From contig CP154957.1 of NCBI GenBank assembly GCA_039621445.1, positions 25,024,938 to 25,088,937 on the forward strand: a DNA stretch of 64,000 bases. Direction: 5' to 3'. The stretch comes from Euglena gracilis. Its lineage: Eukaryota; Euglenida; Euglenophyceae; Euglenales. The first letter of the stretch is position 1; each line of letters opens with the position of its first letter. Made by a program: the position numbers and the translations under genes. A model generated the notes under the pieces. The model saw nothing but the letters and a program-made list of their open reading frames with translations. It was not told the origin of the DNA and ran no database searches. Positions 1-12,099 of this stretch are shown here, in pieces.

Positions 1-59
1 CGATGCCTGTCACACACCTGGCGAGGAGAGGCCACAGAATCGGGGCGGGGCAGACTGAC

Positions 60-154
60 CTGCGGCGTTGGCAGCGACAGGAAGCGGGCGCAGTCGCTGT
101 CGGTGTACACCTCCCTGGGGAAGCCGGGCCGGGGCTGGCCCGCCTCCTCCATCC
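60..154 (-). CDS. Exon of an unidentified gene crossing the left edge
   Basis: A 95-nt exon: acceptor GTGCAG/GG, donor CCGCAG/GTCAGT, reading MEEAGQPRPGFPREVYTDSD then CARFLSLPTPQ. Enters in phase 1 (or starts at the ATG) and leaves in phase 0, so coding continues left of base 1. Composition and splice sites match the other exons. No domain can be named from 31 residues. Confidence 0.45.
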
Positions 155-3100
155 CTGCACGGAGGGTGTGGGCAGGGGAGGGATTGCTGCCGGGATTTGT
201 TGAAAGTCCCCGGGGTGGACTGGATGGATGCGGCCGACTGTCCCAGGGATGACTCTCTCATAGGAGTTCACGTGGTGTTCCAAAGCCAGGAGCACGGCAA
301 ATTCCGCCCATTCGGTTGGCCATATCAAGGGTGCTGACAGTTTCTGTTGCCATGGGTATGTAGGCATCATCAGCTGGGGTGCGCCCCTTCTTCTGTCAAT
401 GCTAACCCCAATGGTCCTTTCTTGCTGTCCATTTGGAGACCCATTTGGAGACTTTTGGCCTGGGTTCTTGCAAACGTGTTTGTAAAATCACTGAGATGGA
501 AAGCAAAATCATCTCTCTGCCACTCTCTGAGAGGAACACAATGCATTCATTGAGGAACCTGCTTTCTCAACACTGTTTTAAAGGGGGGGGAAGCAGAAAA
601 GAAAAGGGGATTCCGCCGCACCGAGATTCGCACCGTGTGAACACGTGCACAGAATAAAGGGGGAAAATGGGGGAAAGAACGCTCCTTTGGGGTGGGGGAA
701 TTCAAAAATTTGTGGATCACGTACTGTTGGGACACAGCATCCTTTTGGACAGAAATTTTTGACCCTATAACCTGGAGCACGCACATTACAGTTAAACTCT
801 TCACATTTTGAGGAAAAACACTGAAGAAAATTTTGCAAACTTGAGCAAAAAAAATCCAAATGTCTTTGTGGCAAATGCCGAGCTTTGGTGGCCAGTTCCT
901 TCCGGGTGGTCGTTCCTGGAAGGGTGGGCGGCCAGGGCCCCGCCATTTCGTATTGTTGGACCGGAGCACAACCCAAACAACCGGCACGTCCACTGTCTGT
1001 GCGGCTTGGTTGGGCCGCGGTTGCAGCGTGCCACACTATTTTTGATCTGTTACCCTGGCCACCCAACCACAATGGATCCAGCGACCCAGCCCGTTCTCCA
1101 AGCACAGCTGCGTGACAAATTGGCCTCAACGGGGCACCAGTACCCCTAAAACCCAACTGGGGTCAATTCACCTTCAAAGGACCCTCGCTCAGTGCCTTTG
1201 GCGCAGCATCCCGCAGGTCCGCATGTGTTTGGGCGTTTGCCACCCAATTGTAATCCTTTGGATCCAAATTTAAAGTCTGCTGCCAAAATATGCACGGAAA
1301 AGTTCATTTTGACATCAAAAATTGAAAATTCAACCCAAGTTTCAAAAATCTCACCCGAGGAAGGGATTTGCTTCGGAAACTAACAATTTGAAACCAAAGT
1401 TGGTATTATGACTTGTTGAGTTTACTGAAACTGCATACGCACCATGCACATGGATTCCCCAGAGGGAGCAACAAGGCGCCAAACGACAACAGTCACCAGC
1501 CATCTGGTACATGGCTCAGGCTACAAGGGGGATCGAAAGGAGAGGGAGCGGCAAAGCAGGACTAAGAGGAGCGGCAGAGGGCACGCAAGGAGTCGGGATC
1601 GGTGGCCGCATCCATGGCTGACGTTTACATGTCTGGTATGCAACCTTTGGGGCGACCTACTCTGTTTTGACACCCAAAGCTTGCTGATTGTTCACCCCGG
1701 CATCTTGTCAGGCTGGAAATTGAGGTGACCATACCATTGCTTAGCGACCCCCCCCCCTGGGGGTCACTTTCCACTCTGAAAAAACCAGTCAGTCATTTTC
1801 CCCCGAAAAAACCAGTCAGTCACTTTACCCCCCCGGGGGGGGATCGGCCACTCTTGAAGGCGCTTAAGTTGGCAAGGCACTATGGTGACGCAATGAGATT
1901 GAAGGTATGTTCTCATGTGGGCCTCACCCAGTTTGAGGAAAAGAGGCATCAGAAGAATGGTCAGAAGAAGCAGAATCGGACGATTTGACACTGTCTCTCG
2001 TCATCTGCCAAAAAAAAATTCAAAAAAGTCTCAAAAAATTTCCGGCACCTTCAGTGCCGGGCCAACCACTTTTCATTTTCGGGCCTACCCCACCCCCCCC
2101 GGGGGGGGGGGGGTCTTGGCCAGAAAACCAGTCAGTTACTCTGAAAAAAACCAATCAGTCAGGGGGGGTGGGACAAGACATATTTGTGAACACAGGTGAG
2201 AAATTTTTGGCGAACACAAATAAATGCAAAAAATAGGTGGAATGGAAAAGAGAAAAATGATGAACGTTGAAGGAAATTTGTGAACAGAAACATCAACAGA
2301 AAGGTATTGTGTTAGCTGGTTGATGACATTTTCGGGATCTAACTTGTCGTGGCAGAGGAAAACATGCAACAGTTGCTTACTTATGCCTTTTTTGTCAGTA
2401 AATATCCACTCCAATTTACTCACCACGTTCCCCCCCCTCAAAAAAAATAGTATTTCCATCATTCTTCACATGGTTATCATTTAGAACAGTATTTTCAAAG
2501 ACGCTCCTTTCCTTCTACAACAACTTCAACATCAAGTGGGAAAGCTTGCAAAGTGAAGGTACCTCCCCCCTCCAATGGGGAAGAATCACACATGCTTGGA
2601 CCTGCTGACTTGTCATGCACGTTGGGAAGTTGTCATTATGACAACTCAGCAGGTATACTTCCAACTTCCACCTGACAGGCATAGTCACCCACTTGCTGTG
2701 TTGACACGACAAAAAAACATTTGGTGTTTATCAATCAAGTTCGCAATAATTTGACATGTGTCTAAGGTCAAAGGAAAATGAAATGCATTTTTTTTGCTGT
2801 TGCCACGTGAATTTTCCTCCTGAAGCACTAATCAAGTGGCAAGTTCAAGAAAAGTGCAGCATTGCTGGGGGAATATGATCTTGGGATTTCGAATTTGATT
2901 GAGATTTTACAGAAAAATCTAAGCAGCAAAAAGTGATGCTCCAAAAACGACCTGTGGTGTTTTTCAAGGAAAAAAAAACTAATTAAAATTTGTGTGTTTT
3001 TCAACTGTTGGGCAAAATGGGCTGAGAGGGGGAGGGGTGCCAACACCCACCCCCCGCAGGACTACTAATTTTTGGGGGTGGAAATGCTTGAAAGTGGCCG

Positions 3101-3480
3101 AAACTTGGTTTTAGCCTATTTTTTTTGCTCGGGTGTATTGAGCGACCTGAGGGGGGGGGGGCAGGTTGAAGGTGTGTGCTTGACCCAACCCGGGGGGGGG
3201 GGGAGCCTGGGTGAGGCACCATGTCCTGGTCCCAACACGACGCCCTGGTCCCAATATTACAAAAAATGTTGACACGTGTCCTTTGTTTCCCTGGGTCCAT
3301 TAAAACCTGCTTATGGGTCGTCGGCATGAGAAGGAAGGGAGGGAGCAGTGGCGAAACATCAATACAGTGCGGGTGGCGGCACTGTCCCTCACAAACTTAT
3401 GTGAGGAGAATACAATTTTGCAAAAATGGAAATGCACACACTAGGTTTTAAGGATGATGATACTTATTTGGCAACCACGC
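155..3480. other. No gene recognised
   Basis: AT-average DNA with G/C homopolymers and four AAACCAGTCAGT(C/T)A words (1,788, 1,811, 2,127, 2,149). No exon with splice sites plus coding composition, and no RNA gene that I can recognise. Confidence 0.5.
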
Positions 3481-3678
3481 ATTACTGCCCCCCCCCCCCG
3501 GGGGACCAGCAATATGACGGGGGGTATGTATCCACCCCCCCCCGCGCCGTACAAATGGGACTGGAATCGACTGTAACTGCCATCACAGCGCATCACGCCA
3601 CAGCCCACCACAGGTGCTCCTCCGCCCCTTTCGGGCATGCCTGCACTGCGACCGCGTGGTGCCGGCATTCATGCCCAC

Positions 3679-3788
3679 CTGGCGCTTCTCGAATTGAACC
3701 AGATCCTCACAGATTTGGATCAGGCGGCCATGGCCCTCCAGCGCCACAACCTCGTCGCGCCGGCGACCGCGCTTGCGCCTGGCTTCCA
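3679..3788 (-). CDS. Candidate exon, basic coiled segment
   Basis: A 110-nt frame with acceptor CCGCAG/TG and donor GCCAG/GTGGGC. It reads EARRKRGRRRDEVVALEGHG then RLIQICEDLVQFEKRQ. Splice sites and helix-like composition are good, but the opposite strand is also open here and the flanking DNA looks like a transposon, so this could be element DNA. No family recognised. Confidence 0.3.
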
Positions 3789-3882
3789 CTGCGGCCGCTT
3801 GTCTCCGCCAGGCTGCTCTGGCGCCGCCGCAACCCGGAGGCCGGCCTCCATTACTGACCCAGGGTGCCCCCAGTGACGGGGG

Positions 3883-4137
3883 GTGGGGGCGCCCCGCTGT
3901 GCATACCGCGGCCGCCGCCGCCACGCCGCAGTTGACCACGGGCCGCTTGCCAGCACGCACTTGGAACCGTCGTGTGGCTCCTGTGGTGCTTCGCGCACAA
4001 CCTGTGCTGCCGCCACGCGCGCACTGTGGCCAGGACGTCCAACCGGCCAGGACATCGCGCGCTTCTTCGAGCGATGCCGACAGTGCGTCGTGTCCAGGGC
4101 GGTGGACCCCTGGCCATGCTCAGCGGCCCGGGGGTGA
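3883..4137 (+). mobile_element. Integrase zinc-finger-like (H2C2) fragment
   Basis: The plus frame contains HGPLASTH, then RALWPGRPTGQDIARFFERC followed by RQC. This matches the H-x6-H ... WPG ... D(i/v)...f...C-x2-C layout of retrotransposon (Ty3-type) or Ginger-type integrase N-termini. No reverse transcriptase, RNase H or integrase core was found beside it, so it is at most a relic. It lies between inverted flanks (3,487-3,535 and 4,345-4,386). Confidence 0.35.
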
Positions 4138-4782
4138 GGTGGAGCTCTTGACGAGATGGACCAGACCGTGGTGTGCTCCGACGTGCGTGGTGTGCCAGTC
4201 CCACGCCGACGAAAAGCGGCGCGGAGGCGTCGTCGCCCAATACCACTCCGGTTCAAGCCACGATGGGACCCGGAAGTTCGCAACCGCTGACAGCATCACT
4301 TGCATGCCGGAAACCCAATACCAGTGCGTTATACAACAGGGACCAACCCCCCCCCGTCATATTACTGGGACCCCTGGGGGGCAGTGCCATGAGGCTGCCT
4401 TTATGTCAACTTGATCTTTGATGCTACATAAAAAATTGGCGGACAGAAAAAGCGAAAACATCATTTTGATGGGGAGCCCAACAGCCCCCCCCCCAGAGGC
4501 AGCCCCAGCACCGGGTTGGGGTCAGCAACAGGAATGGGACAGTGGGGAAGGAGGGCGATGCGCAAGGGTAGGGTGATTGGTAGGTGGTCACAGGGGAGGG
4601 GAAAGCAGGGAGATAGGAGAGATCGTTATGGGTGGAAGGTGGTCCGCGGCAAGGGCGTGGTGTAGAGGGAAGTGCTGGGCTGGAATGTGGGAGGCCGGTA
4701 GAGGCGGTCGCGGTAGGGGTCATCGGGCAGCCTGCGGACCAAGGCAGAAACGCAGCATGCGGCATCGCATCGCAACACCCAA

Positions 4783-4892
4783 CACACTCACACTCACACT
4801 CGCACTCGCACTCGCACTCGCACTCGCACTCACCCTCACGCTCACACTCACACTCACACTCACACTCGCACTCACACTCACACTCACTCATC
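4783..4892. repeat. CACTCA/CACTCG hexanucleotide array
   Basis: About 18 units of CACTC(A/G), with a CACCCTCACG interruption. Makes spurious Ser-His or Cys-Glu frames. Confidence 0.95.
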
Positions 4893-6479
4893 CGTGACAT
4901 ACACAAATATACAATCCCCCACAGAAACATTTCCTGAAATAGTTGAGCTCGTTCTGGGTTGAACAAACCCAAAGGACTGCCCAACGAGGATTAAAAGCAT
5001 AGGGGGATGATCTGAGTGAAAGCGCCAAGCAAGGGGTCCGCCCATATGGACCACCCCTGCATGAGGGCACAACGGCCCTGCAAAGGGAGAAATGTATTCT
5101 TTTTTTTTCTTTTTTTCAAAAAAGAGCACTACGGGGGTGGGCGACCCCGGTGCTTTCGTTGCCCATCCCTGTGGTCACTCCAACGCAATGTTTGGTTCAA
5201 AACTCCCCCAGAGCTCCCCAGGGAAAAAAAAAACCCACGCAAAGGCACCGCGGCACGGGCACAGCCTCGCGTGCATGCGTTGTGTGAGTGGCAACGGATG
5301 CAGGCACACACCGATAAGGACCGTTGTACATGTCCCAAGGTCACCTTTTCTCCTCTGAAGGGGGGGTGGGACAGGCTCCCACAACACCAGAACGCTGGGG
5401 CCGGCCCCAGGCTCGGGTGGACCCGGCCGCACACCCACCCACTGGGAATATGCGACATACGCAACACGGTCCAAAAGCCTGAACGCCTGGCAGCAGCTGA
5501 GGCGCCGTAGGGGGGGGCCAAGCTGGGTGGGGGGGAGGGGCCACGCCCGTGTCCCATATATGCCACAGAGCCTTGCGGGGAGGGGTCTGGGGTTTGAGGG
5601 CCCAACCCCACCCCACGCCAAGTCGTCACGACACTTTTCCCGCACTAGCTCCCACACCCCACAGAAACAGACCGGTTGCGAGACAGGTAACGATGCGTGG
5701 CACGGAAAAGACAGTGCCACCTTATGGCCGGCGTTGAGTAAGTGGGGAACAAGGGGCCTGACAAGACCCGCGCACTTCCGACTTAACGTACCCAGCGGTG
5801 GGCCAAAGCAAGGTGGGACAGAGGCGCACTCCAGGCCGCGCTTCACTGTGTGGTTAGCAAAACCACGTGGGGAAATGCTGGCGGCAAAAAGGACAAAGTG
5901 CAAGGGGCCAGCAGCACCTGTGGCAGCCAGCAAAGCTGGCGGGGTGGAAGAATGGGAAAATCCAAAGCAGCGCGGCCCAAAAACAAAAACCCAAAGCAAA
6001 GGGTGGCCATCGGAAGTGGAAACCTGCCGGCCCCGCGTGCCCCCAAGAGGAAAGACCTTTTTCTCCTAGGGGGGGGGGGGGGCTTCTCCGGGACGGGGGC
6101 AGGAAAATCAAACCTATTGCGCATCCTGGGCCCTGGAATCCCTGCTTGGACGGCACGGGTGGGAAAGGCCTGCCGAGAGGCGGGAGGGCGCGTCGTAGAG
6201 GCCCCAGGGCGGGCTCGCGGCCGAGATACGGCTGGGGTGGCGGCAGGTGCCCGTTGCTGGTGGCGGAGTGGCCTGGAGGGGAAGCAACGGAGCTGGGTGT
6301 GGTGCGGGAGGGACCACCGCCCAAGTCCAGGCACCCATGGCCACTTCCCATTTTGGCGCCATGGTCGGCCCTGGTCAGCCCTGGGCGGACCTGGTCAGCA
6401 GACAGTCGGCCGTAGGTGGGGACAATGCCAACAAAAGAAATGTGCATGCATCGCCGCTGTGCCATGCAATTCTCAGCAC

Positions 6480-7060
6480 TATTGCTCACTTTTGACCTCT
6501 TTTGGCCGCTGTCAGGTGGCGTTTTGACTACTTTGCCGATTTTTGGCCGCGTTTTGTTGCTTTTGACTGCTTTTGGCAACCTTTTCCGACTTTTTGGTGT
6601 TGTTTTATATGCTTTAGTTCTCTTTCGGCCACTTTTGCCGACTTATGGCCGCTTTTTTTGTTGCTTTGGCTACTTTTACCAACTTTTGGCCACCACTTTT
6701 TTGGTGCTTTTTGACTGTGTTTGACCACTCTTCGCCGTCAGTTCCTCCCCGCACACGTCGTCACACTTCCCTAGCACCTCGCTCTGTGGCAGCTGGCCAG
6801 CAGACTCTTTTGCTCTCGCTCTTCAGCACACGAAGCAAACTTTCGCCATTTTTACCCACTTTTTGACCACTTTCAGGCCATTTTTGGCCACCATTTGCTA
6901 CTATTGATTTCAAAGAAAGTGGCTTGGAAAATGGTCAAAAGTAAAAAAAAAAAAACATGGCCAAAGTGGGCAATAGTGGCCAAAAATGCAAAAGTGGTCA
7001 AAAGCAGGAAGAAAGTGAAAAGTTGGCCAAAGCTGGCCAAAGGCAGCCGGAAGTGGAATC
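6480..7060. repeat. Degenerate TTTTGGCC-type repeats
   Basis: Irregular words such as CTTTTGGCCGCTTTTGCCGA fill 6,480-6,720. 6,840-7,050 has similar words, switching to the reverse complement after about 6,900. The same type recurs at 37,385-37,660. Probably one old repeat family; boundaries unclear. Confidence 0.7.
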
Positions 7061-8164
7061 TGACAGGATCCGGGTTGAACTTCCACGCTAACACTGCCTC
7101 TGCGGCTGACAATCTCCAAAGTCGGCCCTGGTCGGCCCTGATCGGCCCTGGTTGACCCTGGTCGGCCTTAGGTTCCTGCCCAAGTCCACCATCGTCAAAA
7201 TAAATATAACCCCCAAATTCAACCCCCCCTCGATTTATATTTGGGCGGGATTTCAAGACCCTCAGGGGGGGCTTCATTTTTGGAGTGAGAAAATCAAACA
7301 CTTTTCTGGGTCTGGCCATGCAAGCGTTGCAAACATTCAAATGCAACCAAATACCAAATTCCAGGCCAAAAATTTTTGTTGTGTGCCTCCGATTCCCCCA
7401 AAAATGTGCAAGTTGTGTCGAAAATGGACATTTCTGGGAAAAAATCCACCAAAACTTTTTCTGCTTTTTCCTGAATGGCGCACATCGTCTATCTCCATAT
7501 CAGGGGGGGGGGCTTTATATTTGGGGGGGGGGGCATGCCCAACCACACCAGCACAGGAATTAGTATTAACCAAGTTGGCAATTTCGGATGAGTAACTGGC
7601 TTCAGCCAACTGGCTTCGGCCGTTCAATGCCAATGATATTCTGTTTGGCATCAAATTGGATTTTGTACATGTTTGGGTTTAACACAAACATCAGTTAAGG
7701 GGTTGCCCACATTATTGGGTTGCTTATGGCAAGGGTTTGCTTTTAACTGGGCAGTGTGACACGGGCTCCCTGGGAAATGCTTCGGCAGTCTGACACACCC
7801 AGGCGGAGGGCACTGGTCCGGTCAAAGCCGAGTTCGTCGGAGAGCAACAGCAGTTCCTGTTGCAAAGTGAGAACCGCTTTTCAAAAGAAGAAAGGAGTGA
7901 AAGAGGCTCATCCGCACATCAATGTGGCAAGTGGGCACGCACATCTAGACACTGTGTATATGTGGATGTACATGTGCGGCGCAAAAAACCACAAAAAACA
8001 CTTGCAAAAACGCAGCAGAGAAGTAATCATGAGAAACTTCATGGTCGGAATGCCATGCAAAAACAAACAAAAAAACAACCAAAAAAAGGGGTTTCCGTTC
8101 AAGCCAATGCGCGTCAACGCCCACAACATGGGAACGCTCGGAACTGGTGCTGGTCAGCAGCCAC

Positions 8165-8236
8165 CCGGCCGAAGCCCGCGGGCCGGGCGGCCTGGGCGGT
8201 GGCGCCGTGGGACCGCCACGCCCGCTCGAACGTCGC
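8165..8236 (-). CDS. Isolated coding-like exon
   Basis: A 72-nt open exon between CGCCCAG/GCG and CGG/GTGGCTG, reading ATFERAWRSHGATAQAARPA then GFGR. Phase is 0 in and 0 out. It lies in a very GC-rich island (8,140-8,460). It could be a distal OTU-gene exon or part of another minus-strand gene, but the phase-2 end at 11,219 shows at least one more exon would lie between. No family recognised. Confidence 0.35.
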
Positions 8237-9351
8237 CTGGGCGTGGCTCGGGGCGGGGGGCGGCGGGGGGGCGGGGGCGGGGGGGGGGGGTGGCGCCGCT
8301 GCGGCCGGCGCCGGCCGACCTGGAGAGGCCGCGGCGCGCCGGCACCGCCGCGGTGCGGAGCGGGGGCGGCGGGGCCGCGGCGGTGGGGGACCAGCGGTCG
8401 AGGGGCGACGCGCCGCCGAGGGTGGAGGCGGCGAGGCTGGGGCCCAGGCCTTGACGAGTCCTCTGGGGGCTGGAGGGGTCCGCCTTGCGGAATAAAAGGG
8501 TCCACGGGGTTTATTTATTCGCTTGTGCGGCCCAACTAAAAAGTTCGAGCCAAATGAAAAAAAATGCAGAGCCTGGCGAAATAGACCTTTGCGAAAAATG
8601 TCAAGAGCCTGGCGATAAAAAGAGACGGCCTTGAGTTAAAAGAGGAGGGCCCAGTTCAAAAAAAAAAAAGAACAGGAACCCAAGCAAAAAAAAACGCATC
8701 ATGCGTGATGAGCACCCTTTCCAACTCAGACGTGGATGTCGGTATTTGCGGCTGTGGGCTGCACACAACTGATGCTAATGCCATTTCTTTTCTGCAGTGC
8801 TAATGGAGGCGCACACCGGCGAGAGTATCGCTATTTATGAACTTGAAGCGCGGGGGACATGAGCGCAAAACATCGAGAGCAGTTGTGGGGATGTGAAAAA
8901 TGATTGCTCTTTTGATGCAAGGCCCTCTGTTTTTATCGCTTGGCCCTTAACTTTTGGGATTTGCACTTTTTCGCTGGCCCTGAACCCTGCCGCTGAGGGC
9001 CCTGCATTCATCCCAAAATCTCCGGAAGTGCCAACCCACGCCGCCACAAGTCGGCAGCTTTCCGAAACCGAAACCAGGAAATCAAAGCACCAAATCAGCT
9101 CGAAAAAACGGGCAGCCTCATATGCTGGTGGGCTCTCGGGGGGGGGGGGGGGGCAATTACTGCGATGGAGGTGACGCATGGGTACCCGGGTGTTGGTGGT
9201 CTCAGGAACCACCCAATTAAACAGCTTTTTGGCGGGTAAACGGATGACGAGTTAGGGGAAATGGGATAATGATGAGAGCAGGGTTCCATTTTAGGCCTCA
9301 TGCTAGTCCTACGTTAGGTTTTATTTTGGGCGATCACCCTCACTTGGGCCT

Positions 9352-9385
9352 TATTCCTAACCCTAACCCTACTCCCAACTCTAAT
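9352..9385. repeat. Short interstitial CCCTAA-like stretch
   Basis: CCTAACCCTAACCCTACTCC is followed by decayed units. Similar short stretches occur near 17,735 (TTAGGGTTAGGG) and 63,755. Too short to be a telomere. Confidence 0.6.
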
Positions 9386-9794
9386 CAAATCCCCTTTATG
9401 CGGGGTACCCGTAAGGGAATCTGCGCAGCAGAAACACCCCATATTCCCAAATATTCCCATATTCCCATATGTTCGCATATTCCCATTAATTTTCATTTCA
9501 TTTTCATTTCATTTTCATATGTTTACACATTCCCATTCCATATTCCCATATTCCCTGGAGAAAGGTTGGAAGGGGGAAAAGCCAAATTGGTCCACTTGTG
9601 CAAATTGGGGGATCGGGACACTTGTATGACTCAGGGGTACAAACCACCCCGTAATATTGGTGGGCCCCCACGGCTGTACGGGAAGGCCTGGTGGAGGGGC
9701 AGGAGGCGGTGGGTCGAATCCCCCACCCAACACAGCACCACGCAAGGAAAAGGTGGTGTGGGGGTTTTGGGAATATTCCTGACAGCCCTGGGGC

Positions 9795-9909
9795 CAGGGC
9801 ACAACGGGAAGGCCTGGTGGGGGGGGTCGACCCCCTACCGGGAGGTGGGGGGGGTCGACCCCCCCCCACCCACCACCCTGGCTGTTCGGCCGATTCCCGT
9901 TCTGCCCTG
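9795..9909. mobile_element. Family C (hAT-like MITE), short copy
   Basis: TIR CAGGGCACAACGGGAA and inverted CAGGGCAGAACGGGAA, with 8-mers CCTGGGGC and CCCGGGGC flanking. The interior is almost only GGGGGTCGACCCC-type G/C tracts. Partial family-C ends (GGGAAGGCCTGGTGG) also occur near 9,680 and 38,528. Confidence 0.7.
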
Positions 9910-11218
9910 CCCGGGGCCACGAGGCAGTGGCCGACCAGAAATGCGTTTTGTTTTGTCAGTACTATGAGGTTTTCCCATTTCAAGAAAGGGCAGGCGGTGA
10001 CTGCAACACATATTTCACATTTCAGCCCCTGACCAGGTTTTCAAGTGGCATGCCAGACACAGGTCACCATGGAGGGCTGTCTGTCATTCAGAAGCGGCGA
10101 CGATCTGCCCATTTGGACTGAAGCGGCCAAAGGACTCGTCAAAGCCTGGGGGCGAAGTCTGAGGTGCACTTGACAGTGGGGAAACGGCCGTTGTGACCGA
10201 CCTTCAGGAACACCTTCAGAAAGATTCAAATTTCACCCGAAGCACTCCAGAGGGTGTCGATATTGTGATCTGAAATAAGGGAGTCCAGGATTCACAGGGG
10301 TTCTAGCAGACCAGAGCGGTACCATTTCTGCAGGGGGGGGGGGGATGCGCCAGGCCAGCTCAAAAAAGATGCGCAAAAATGCACAAAAAAGATGCGCAAA
10401 AAAATATGAAAAAAAATGCACCAAAAAAACAAAAAATCCAAAAAAAATGCACCACGAATGTGAAATAATGCGCAAAAAAACACATTTTTGGGGAAAAATC
10501 AAAAAAATGCCAAAAAGGCGAAACGCCCCCCCCCCTGCAGTCTATCACCCCATTTCACCAGGTGCGAGGAACCCCACTCCCAAATCATTCACCCCGGCGA
10601 TTTGCCCCCTGTGCCCCCTGGTTTCCGTTTGTAAATGAATTTGTTTCTGAAAAACTGCATCTTTCAACAAAAAATGGTTCGTCAAATGCATTTGAGCCAA
10701 TACCAGCGTCATGGAAAACGTCAAAAATGGGGGAAATTCAAAATTCAGGAACAAAGCGATAAAGCGATAAGCGATAGTTTGGGGGGCCTGCCTGTTTGGG
10801 GTACCCTCCCTCCCGGAAGCGTAAATGATCCTTTACATTGCATTAATTTACAATACATAAGTGGAGGAACCAGTGTGGTGGTGATAAAAAGCGGCACAAC
10901 AGCAACAGTACCGAATGTGAGGCAAGCCCACCCCAAGTTGGGAGCCGGCAGGCCGGACCTGTGGAATGGGATGGGAAGGAGGGTTGATTGGATGGGGTCG
11001 AGGCTTCTATGGCACTGAATCCAGAAAATGAATCTACCCCTGGGGGTCTACTCCTATTCCGGCAGAAAGGTTACCAGACAAAAGGGGGAAAAAAAACATG
11101 CAGCAGTATCACTTGCCGAAGAGGCAACGGACAGAAACAAGCCTGTTTGGCTAAGAAATGAACCTGGAACCTTGGGATGAACGAGGAACCCCGCCCCCCT
11201 AACGTGGGGGTGCCACAC

Positions 11219-12099
11219 CGGAACGGCAGGTAGGACGGCGGCGTGGGGGGCGGAAGCCGCGGCTGTTCCGCCACTGCAGGCAACCCCCGGTAGGGGTCCA
11301 CCGCCCTGCACAGAAGACGGCGGGGTGGGGGGAGTGCGACCACAACAAAGGAGTTTGCTGACGTGGCGCTGCCTTTTGGGGAAGAATCTGTTCCCCTGAC
11401 GACAAAAAAACCTTGGGGGCAGCAGGTCCATGGGAATGGGGATGGGGATGGGGATCATGGCTGATCGCCGGGCCATTGCTGGGCTGCATGGCACCAAATT
11501 TTTCTTCTGTTCGGTTCAGTGCCAGCCTCCTTGAGGTAACGTAGATGGACGGTCCAGCATGCATTCAGCTTTGAATGACATCATGGCATGGGTTCTGACT
11601 TTGGTGGTATCCCCCCCCACGGGATGGTAAACCCCCCCCACTTATAAACTCCCCCACTGAAAACCCCCCACCTATACAAACCCCCCACACTCTCCTACAA
11701 TTTTCCCGAAATATTTTGGGCCTACCCCACTACTGCCCCCGCCATCCTTTCTTGGGGGGTCATCATTTTCCTGGTCTGCACTTTAATCGCTGGGAGTTGA
11801 AATGGTGTAAAGCCAAAGTCAGTTGCAAGCACAAAAAAAGTGTCCGTCACAAATATATTCATTTTTTGCAGGTGAAGAGCGACTAAACCCAAAGTCCCCC
11901 ATTCCTGTACACCCATCAAAGCAGCACGTGGGTTTGGAAGTGAAATAAAGGCACACCGCTCCGTCCACCCAGAGGCCGGTCGCTCCGTATCCACCATCAC
12001 CTTCACCGCCAGGCAGGGGAGGGTCGGGTCTTGCGTCACGTCCAGCCACTCCGACAACAGCGCAAACCACGCCGCGCCCCCGGGCTGGTGCTGCGCCCG
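11219..12099 (-). CDS. OTU gene, 3' exons
   Basis: Exon 11969-12099 reads AAWFALLSEWLDVTQDPTLP, like the C-terminal helix (ll..wLd) of TRABID-type OTU domains, and leaves in phase 2. Exon 11219-11305 enters in phase 2, reads AVDPYRGLPAVAEQPRLPPP then TPPSYLPFR, and leaves in phase 2, so the gene should continue to lower coordinates. Alternatively the frame from 12,099 stays open without splicing to a TAG at 11,722. I prefer the spliced form because the composition changes sharply after 11,969. Confidence 0.55.

Larger units (their letters stand above)
3487..4386. mobile_element. Possible 0.9-kb TIR element
   Basis: The left flank contains ACTGCCCCCC, then GGACCAGCAATATGACGGGG. The right flank carries the same in reverse complement (CCCCGTCATATTACTGGGAC, then GGGGGGCAGT). 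Inner and outer parts both match, with a few differences. I see no clear target duplication. Confidence 0.4.
4440..8164. other. No firm gene; repeats and GC-rich islands
   Basis: Contains the CACTC array and the TTTTGGCC repeats. The GC-rich stretch 5,850-6,350 has exon-like pieces on the minus strand (for example AASPPWGLYDAPSRLSAG near 6,190) but no closed exon. Nothing else is supported. Confidence 0.45.
8237..11218. other. Intergenic or intronic DNA
   Basis: The very GC-rich stretch to 8,460 could hold more of the 8.2-kb exon's gene. Beyond it are family-C pieces, TTTTCATTTCA repeats (9,490-9,520) and A-rich DNA at 10,350-10,520. No gene recognised. Confidence 0.4.

Noticed and set aside
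8147-8539. Gly/Arg/Trp-rich plus-strand frames
   Set aside because: Low-complexity shadow of a GC-rich island; minus strand has a better exon.
9352-9385. Telomere
   Set aside because: Only two or three CCCTAA-like units with immediate decay; sequence continues normally on both sides.
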